Below, one piece after another: positions 60,722-64,000 of a stretch of 64,000 nucleotides of DNA. Under the pieces are notes generated by a model that was not told the DNA's origin, ran no database searches, and saw nothing but the letters and a program-made list of their open reading frames with translations. The position numbers and the translations under genes were made by a program. The stretch is from Dongia_A sp035695765. GTDB taxonomy: Bacteria > Pseudomonadota > Alphaproteobacteria > Dongiales > Dongiaceae. The DNA lies in contig DASRRI010000037.1 of NCBI GenBank assembly GCA_035695765.1, positions 4,519-68,518 of the forward strand, written 5' to 3'. How positions within the stretch are numbered: the first letter of the stretch is position 1; every line of letters begins with the position of its first letter.

Positions 60722-61570
60722 ATGATCCGTTCCACGACGCGATTGCTGGGCTCGGTGGCGCTGTGCATCGCCGCGTCCGGATGCGCGATGTATTCCGATC
60801 CGCCGGTCCCCAAGGAAGAGAAGACGGCGGACGTGGAGCCGACCCTGCGGCAGGCAGCCATGATGGCCGAACGGAACGCCAGCTATGGCGAGGCTGCCCA
60901 GCACTACGCGGCGCTCCATAGCAAGCACCCGACGGACAAGGCCTTCACCATGGCCCTGGCCCGCAACCTGCGCTTCGCCGGCAACCCGCAGCAGGCCATT
61001 GCTGTCATCAACAGCACCAGCGCGGGGCAGACCCCCGACGCCCTGACCTTGCTGGAACTGGGCAAGGACTATCTCGCCGCCGACCAGCTTAACCTCGCCA
61101 AGCCGACGCTGGAGCGCGCGAAGGCCGCCGCCCCGCTGAACTGGGAGATCCTGTCGTCGCTGGGCGTGGTCTATGACTATGACGGACAATACAAGCAGGC
61201 GCAGGACCAGTACGACGCCGCCTTGTTCATCGATCCGGAAAATCCGACCGTCCTCAACAACAAGGCGCTGTCCATGGCCCAGGAAGGCCGGTTGGAGGAC
61301 GCCGTGAAGACCATGCAGGCGGCCATCAACCAGCCCTCCGCGAGCGCCCAGACCCGCCAGAACCTGGCGCTGCTGATGGCCCTCAAGGGCGACGCGGCCG
61401 CGGCCGAGCGCCTGGCGCGCAAGGATCTGCCGCCGGCGGTCGCAGAGGCCAATATCGAATATTACCGCTCGCTGGCGAAGCCCACGGTCAAGCCAGCCGC
61501 GGACGCACCGGCAACCCCGGCTGCCGGCGACGACCTGCCGCCGCCACCTCCGCCGCCACTCGACTACTGA
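60722..61570 (+). CDS. TadD-like TPR lipoprotein of the Tad pilus
   Basis: A 282-residue lipoprotein. The lipobox is ASGC (lipidated Cys near residue 21). About four TPR-type helical pairs follow (DALTLLELGKDYLAADQ, WEILSSLGVVYDYDGQY, PTVLNNKALSMAQEG). The C-terminus is a Pro-rich tail ending in LDY. TadD acts as a pilotin-like assembly factor. AGGTAAGGGG precedes ATG 60722. A clear terminator follows. Confidence 0.85.
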   Translation: MIRSTTRLLGSVALCIAASGCAMYSDPPVPKEEKTADVEPTLRQAAMMAERNASYGEAAQHYAALHSKHPTDKAFTMALARNLRFAGNPQQAIAVINSTSAGQTPDALTLLELGKDYLAADQLNLAKPTLERAKAAAPLNWEILSSLGVVYDYDGQYKQAQDQYDAALFIDPENPTVLNNKALSMAQEGRLEDAVKTMQAAINQPSASAQTRQNLALLMALKGDAAAAERLARKDLPPAVAEANIEYYRSLAKPTVKPAADAPATPAAGDDLPPPPPPPLDY

Positions 61571-61595
61571 TCCCCGACGCGCGTTTCTCACGGGA

Positions 61596-61630
61596 ACGGC
61601 GGCCCTTCCGAAAGGAGCGGCCGCCGTTTT
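61596..61630 (+). terminator. Rho-independent terminator after the TadD-like gene
   Basis: 9-bp perfect arms ACGGCGGCC (61596-61604) and GGCCGCCGT (61619-61627), with inner CTTCC/GGAG pairing and a GAAA loop, are followed by TTTT. Confidence 0.85.
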
Positions 61631-61631
61631 C

Positions 61632-61932
61632 GCATGAGGGGCATTCGCGCGACTGTTCAACACGAATTTCCTCATCGAGCTCTCACGGCATTTCGGCCGG
61701 AACGCGCCATTCGGCCTGATCTGGTATCTCCTGACGCCCGCCTTTGACCGTCCGAGCCCTGAAGCGCGAGCCCATTGCGATCTCGGACCTCGTCTGCGCC
61801 GCACGCAGGAAGCGATGGCCAGCAGGGCGCCGGCCGACCGCCGTTCGGATGTAAGCTCGGCCTAATGCCATGGCCGCAATCTCGGTCAGAGCTACCGCGC
61901 AGATCTCGCGGCGGAGGCCGGCGAAGCGGCTC
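61632..61932. other. gene-free stretch between convergent tadD-like and tadC genes
   Basis: About 300 bases without a supported gene. Short open frames exist on both strands (for example 61683-61871 on the minus strand) but lack a ribosome binding site or known similarity. Confidence 0.5.
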
Positions 61933-62916
61933 CTATTTGTCCGATAGCATCGCGACGATCTGGATGGCGGCCGGCGCGGCGATGATGATGAACAGAACCG
62001 GCAGGAAGAAGATGATCATCGGGACAGTGAGCTGGGCGGGCAGGGCGGCGGCCTTCTTCTCGGCCAGCGACATGCGGGCGTCGCGGTTCTCCTGCGCCAG
62101 TACGCGCAGGCCGTTGGCGATCGGCGTGCCGTAGCGCTCGGATTGCAGCAGCGTGGTGGCCAGCGCCTTAAACGAGGGCAGGCCGGTGCGGTCGCTCAAA
62201 TTCTCGAAGGCCTGGCGCCGGTCACTGAGGAAGGCGAGTTCGGCCGAGGTGAGGCCCATCTCCTCCGACATTTCCGGCGAGGACTCGGCCATCTGGTCGG
62301 TCACCTTGTTGAAGGCAGCCTCGATCGACATGCCGGATTCAACGCAGATCACGATCAGGTCGAGCGCGTCGGGGAAGCCGCGCTGCAGCAGCTTCTGGCG
62401 CTTGGTGATGGCGCTGCTGAGCAGCAGCTGCGGCAACAGGTAACCGAGACCGCCGGCCACCAGGACGCCCGCAAGGCGCATCGCCAGCGGCTTCTCCGGG
62501 AACATCAGCCAGGCATAGAGCAGCGCCACGATCACGAAGATGATCGGCAATGCGATGCGCTTGAACAGATAGTTCGCGACCGCGCTCGGGCCGCGCTTAC
62601 CCGCGCGCGCCAGCTTGATCCGTAGTTCTTTGGCGTCCAGAAGGTCCGCCATGCTGACGCCACGCAGGGCGAGGCCCTTGATGCCCTTGTTGGGCACCGC
62701 CTGCAGTCGTGCCCGCGCCTGGAACGATTGAGTCTGATTCTGAGATAATTGCCGGCGCCGCTCGCGCACCGCCCGGAGACGGCTCTCGAAACGTTCGCCG
62801 CGCATGAAAGGCAGCGCCAGCGCCAGGATCGTGATCATGGTGGCCCCAAACACGAACAGCACGATCATGCTGCCCATGTTGAAACCGCCGGAAAAATCGA
62901 TCCCCAGTTGTTCCAT
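61933..62916 (-). CDS. tadC: Tad pilus inner-membrane protein TadC
   Basis: A 327-residue T2SSF-domain protein. N-terminal helix (MIVLFVFGATMITILALALPF), a cytoplasmic region, two mid helices, then the T2SSF core FPDALDLIVICVESGMSIEAAF and ALATTLLQSERYGTPIANGLRVLA, ending in a last helix. With TadB it forms the platform for pilin assembly. AGGAAGG lies 7 bases before ATG 62916; tadB ends 12 bp upstream. Confidence 0.93.
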   Translation of the reverse strand: MEQLGIDFSGGFNMGSMIVLFVFGATMITILALALPFMRGERFESRLRAVRERRRQLSQNQTQSFQARARLQAVPNKGIKGLALRGVSMADLLDAKELRIKLARAGKRGPSAVANYLFKRIALPIIFVIVALLYAWLMFPEKPLAMRLAGVLVAGGLGYLLPQLLLSSAITKRQKLLQRGFPDALDLIVICVESGMSIEAAFNKVTDQMAESSPEMSEEMGLTSAELAFLSDRRQAFENLSDRTGLPSFKALATTLLQSERYGTPIANGLRVLAQENRDARMSLAEKKAAALPAQLTVPMIIFFLPVLFIIIAAPAAIQIVAMLSDK

Positions 62917-62928
62917 GGCGGCGCCTTC

Positions 62929-63936
62929 CTAGATTTCGAAGTTGATCATCTTGCGCATCACCAGGATGCCGGTCGTCATAGTTCCCGCTCCGACTACCAG
63001 GCACCAGTTGCCGGCGTTGGTGGTCACAAGCAGGCTGACATAGTCGGGGGCAGTGAAGGTGAGGACGCCGGCCACCGCGAACGGCATGCAGCCGATGATG
63101 GCGGCGGAGGACTTGGCCTCGCTCGACAACGCCTTGATCTTGTCGCGCATCTTCTTGCGGTCGCGCAGGATGTGCGCCAGCTTCGCCAACGTCTCGGCCA
63201 GGTTGCCGCCGGTCGTCTGCTGCGTGATCAGCACGATGGAAAAGAACCGCGTCTCGTTGGTCGGCACGCGCGCAATCAGGCGGTTGAGGCATTCCTCCAT
63301 CGTGACGCCCATCTGGATGCTCTCGGTGATATGCCGGAACTCCATGCCGATCGGATCAGGCATTTCCTTGCCCACAATGGACAGGCATTCCGCGACGGTC
63401 ATGCCGGTCTTGACACCGCGCACGATGAGGTCGATGGCGTTGGCGAAATTGGCGGTGAATTGCTTGAGGCGGCGGTTGACCATGCTGCGCAAGATGAAGC
63501 GCGGGATGCCGAACATGCCGACCAGCAACGCTGCCGGAATGGTATAGACGATGCGGCTGGCCGCGTACACCAAGACTGCGAAGAAGAGGCCGGACAGGAC
63601 GCTGTAGAGCCAGAAGCGCTTGGGCGAGGTCTTCACGCCGGCCTGGATCAGCTTCTCCTGCAGCTTGTAGCCGCGCTGCTGGCGCTTCATCTGCTCGGCG
63701 ACCTTCAGCTTCGCTTCGATGTCCTTGCGCCGCATGCCGGTCTGGGTCTTGGCGCTACCCTTTTCGCCACGCACGCCGACCGGTCCGCCGCCCACGTTGC
63801 CGAGGCGACGCTCAAGCCGCGCGCGGGCACCATAGACGCTGTTCAGCAAGCCCACCGATACGATCACGAGTGCCAGGACGAGGACGCCGACGGCGCCCAT
63901 GATCATGGGATCGAGATTCGTCAGGTTTTCAATCAA
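62929..63936 (-). CDS. tadB: Tad pilus inner-membrane protein TadB
   Basis: A 335-residue T2SSF protein. It has an N-terminal helix, two mid-protein helices, the core NAIDLIVRGVKTGMTVAECL and QTTGGNLAETLAKLAHILRDR, and C-terminal helices. Start TTG 63936 with GAGAGG upstream, overlapping the cpaF stop by 8 bp; the ATG at 63906 is an alternative. Gene order cpaF-tadB-tadC is the standard Tad arrangement. Confidence 0.92.
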   Translation of the reverse strand: MIENLTNLDPMIMGAVGVLVLALVIVSVGLLNSVYGARARLERRLGNVGGGPVGVRGEKGSAKTQTGMRRKDIEAKLKVAEQMKRQQRGYKLQEKLIQAGVKTSPKRFWLYSVLSGLFFAVLVYAASRIVYTIPAALLVGMFGIPRFILRSMVNRRLKQFTANFANAIDLIVRGVKTGMTVAECLSIVGKEMPDPIGMEFRHITESIQMGVTMEECLNRLIARVPTNETRFFSIVLITQQTTGGNLAETLAKLAHILRDRKKMRDKIKALSSEAKSSAAIIGCMPFAVAGVLTFTAPDYVSLLVTTNAGNWCLVVGAGTMTTGILVMRKMINFEI

Positions 63937-64000
63937 CGTCCTCTCCCATGATGTCGGCCAGCTCGCGCTCCTTGCCGAAATACTTGGCCTGGTCCCAGAA
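63929..64000 (-). CDS. cpaF: CpaF/TadA pilus ATPase, last 23 residues only
   Basis: The frame reading leftward from the window edge gives FWDQAKYFGKERELADIMG and ends at TGA (63929-63931), directly overlapping tadB. The sequence resembles the C-terminal tail of CpaF/TadA ATPases, and position upstream of tadB fits. Identity rests mainly on gene order. Confidence 0.6.
   Translation of the reverse strand, partial: FWDQAKYFGKERELADIMGEDVD

Noticed and set aside
61683..61871. Possible 62-residue minus-strand gene
   Set aside because: No ribosome binding site, no recognisable similarity, Arg-rich shadow-like composition.
1..64000. tRNA, rRNA, CRISPR array, prophage
   Set aside because: No cloverleaf-like gene, rRNA signature, regular repeat-spacer array or phage structural gene was found on reading.

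Overview
The window is GC-rich and densely packed, with short operons, many ATGA-type stop/start overlaps and frequent GTG or TTG starts backed by good ribosome binding sites. The gene families (RpiR-linked inositol genes, an IolC kinase fused to a DUF2090 domain, Frc-type sugar import with a ROK regulator, a Tad pilus locus, DUF1127 and DUF4242 small proteins) point to a chromosomal segment of a soil- or plant-associated alphaproteobacterium, of the Rhizobiales or Rhodospirillales kind. Genus cannot be set from the sequence alone. No rRNA, tRNA, CRISPR array or prophage was seen.

Layout. 1-2.5 kb: divergent iolC (cut by the window edge) and iolG. 2.6-4.7 kb: a membrane protein overlapping a secreted trypsin-like protease. 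4.8-6 kb: divergent HxlR regulator and glutathione transferase. 6-8.2 kb: an RpiR regulator divergent from a Gfo/Idh/MocA dehydrogenase; its promoter shares a 10-mer with the iolC/iolG promoter. 8.3-10.6 kb: a large MscS channel. 10.8-20.6 kb: a non-phosphorylative L-fucose-type pathway (aldose dehydrogenase, lactonase, diketo-acid hydrolase, fuconate dehydratase), a GntR regulator and a complete ABC sugar importer. Matching palindromes before the catabolic operon and before the importer suggest one regulon. 20.6-29.6 kb: orphan histidine kinase, acetyltransferase, LysR regulator, polar amino-acid ABC importer and an outer-membrane protein.

29.7-43.9 kb is the most interesting block. It has a Frc-type importer with a divergent ROK regulator (35-bp inverted-repeat operator). 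Next come acetoin-dehydrogenase-like E1 alpha, E1 beta and E2 genes translationally coupled to a ribulokinase-like FGGY kinase, with a second FGGY kinase upstream. A divergent MarR regulator, a Hyi/OtnI isomerase and a two-domain VOC gene knocked out of frame by an exact 10-bp tandem duplication follow. I read this as a sugar-catabolic locus in which an acyl group may be split from a ketose by a lipoyl-dependent complex; that reading is inference.

44-53.3 kb: LysR, DUF1499, N-formylglutamate amidohydrolase divergent from a glutamine-synthetase-like/amidohydrolase/isochorismatase operon (a split FluG arrangement), then small and hypothetical genes and a GlxA-type AraC regulator. 53.3-54.8 kb: a dead IS5-family transposase and a glutathione transferase gene bounded by 19-bp terminal inverted repeats. 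54.8-59.9 kb: desaturase, small basic protein and cspA in line on one strand, an acetyltransferase, an acyl-CoA synthetase and an RcnB-like secreted protein. 60-64 kb: Tad pilus genes (CpaC-like N-domain protein, TadD-like lipoprotein, TadC, TadB and the last codons of CpaF).
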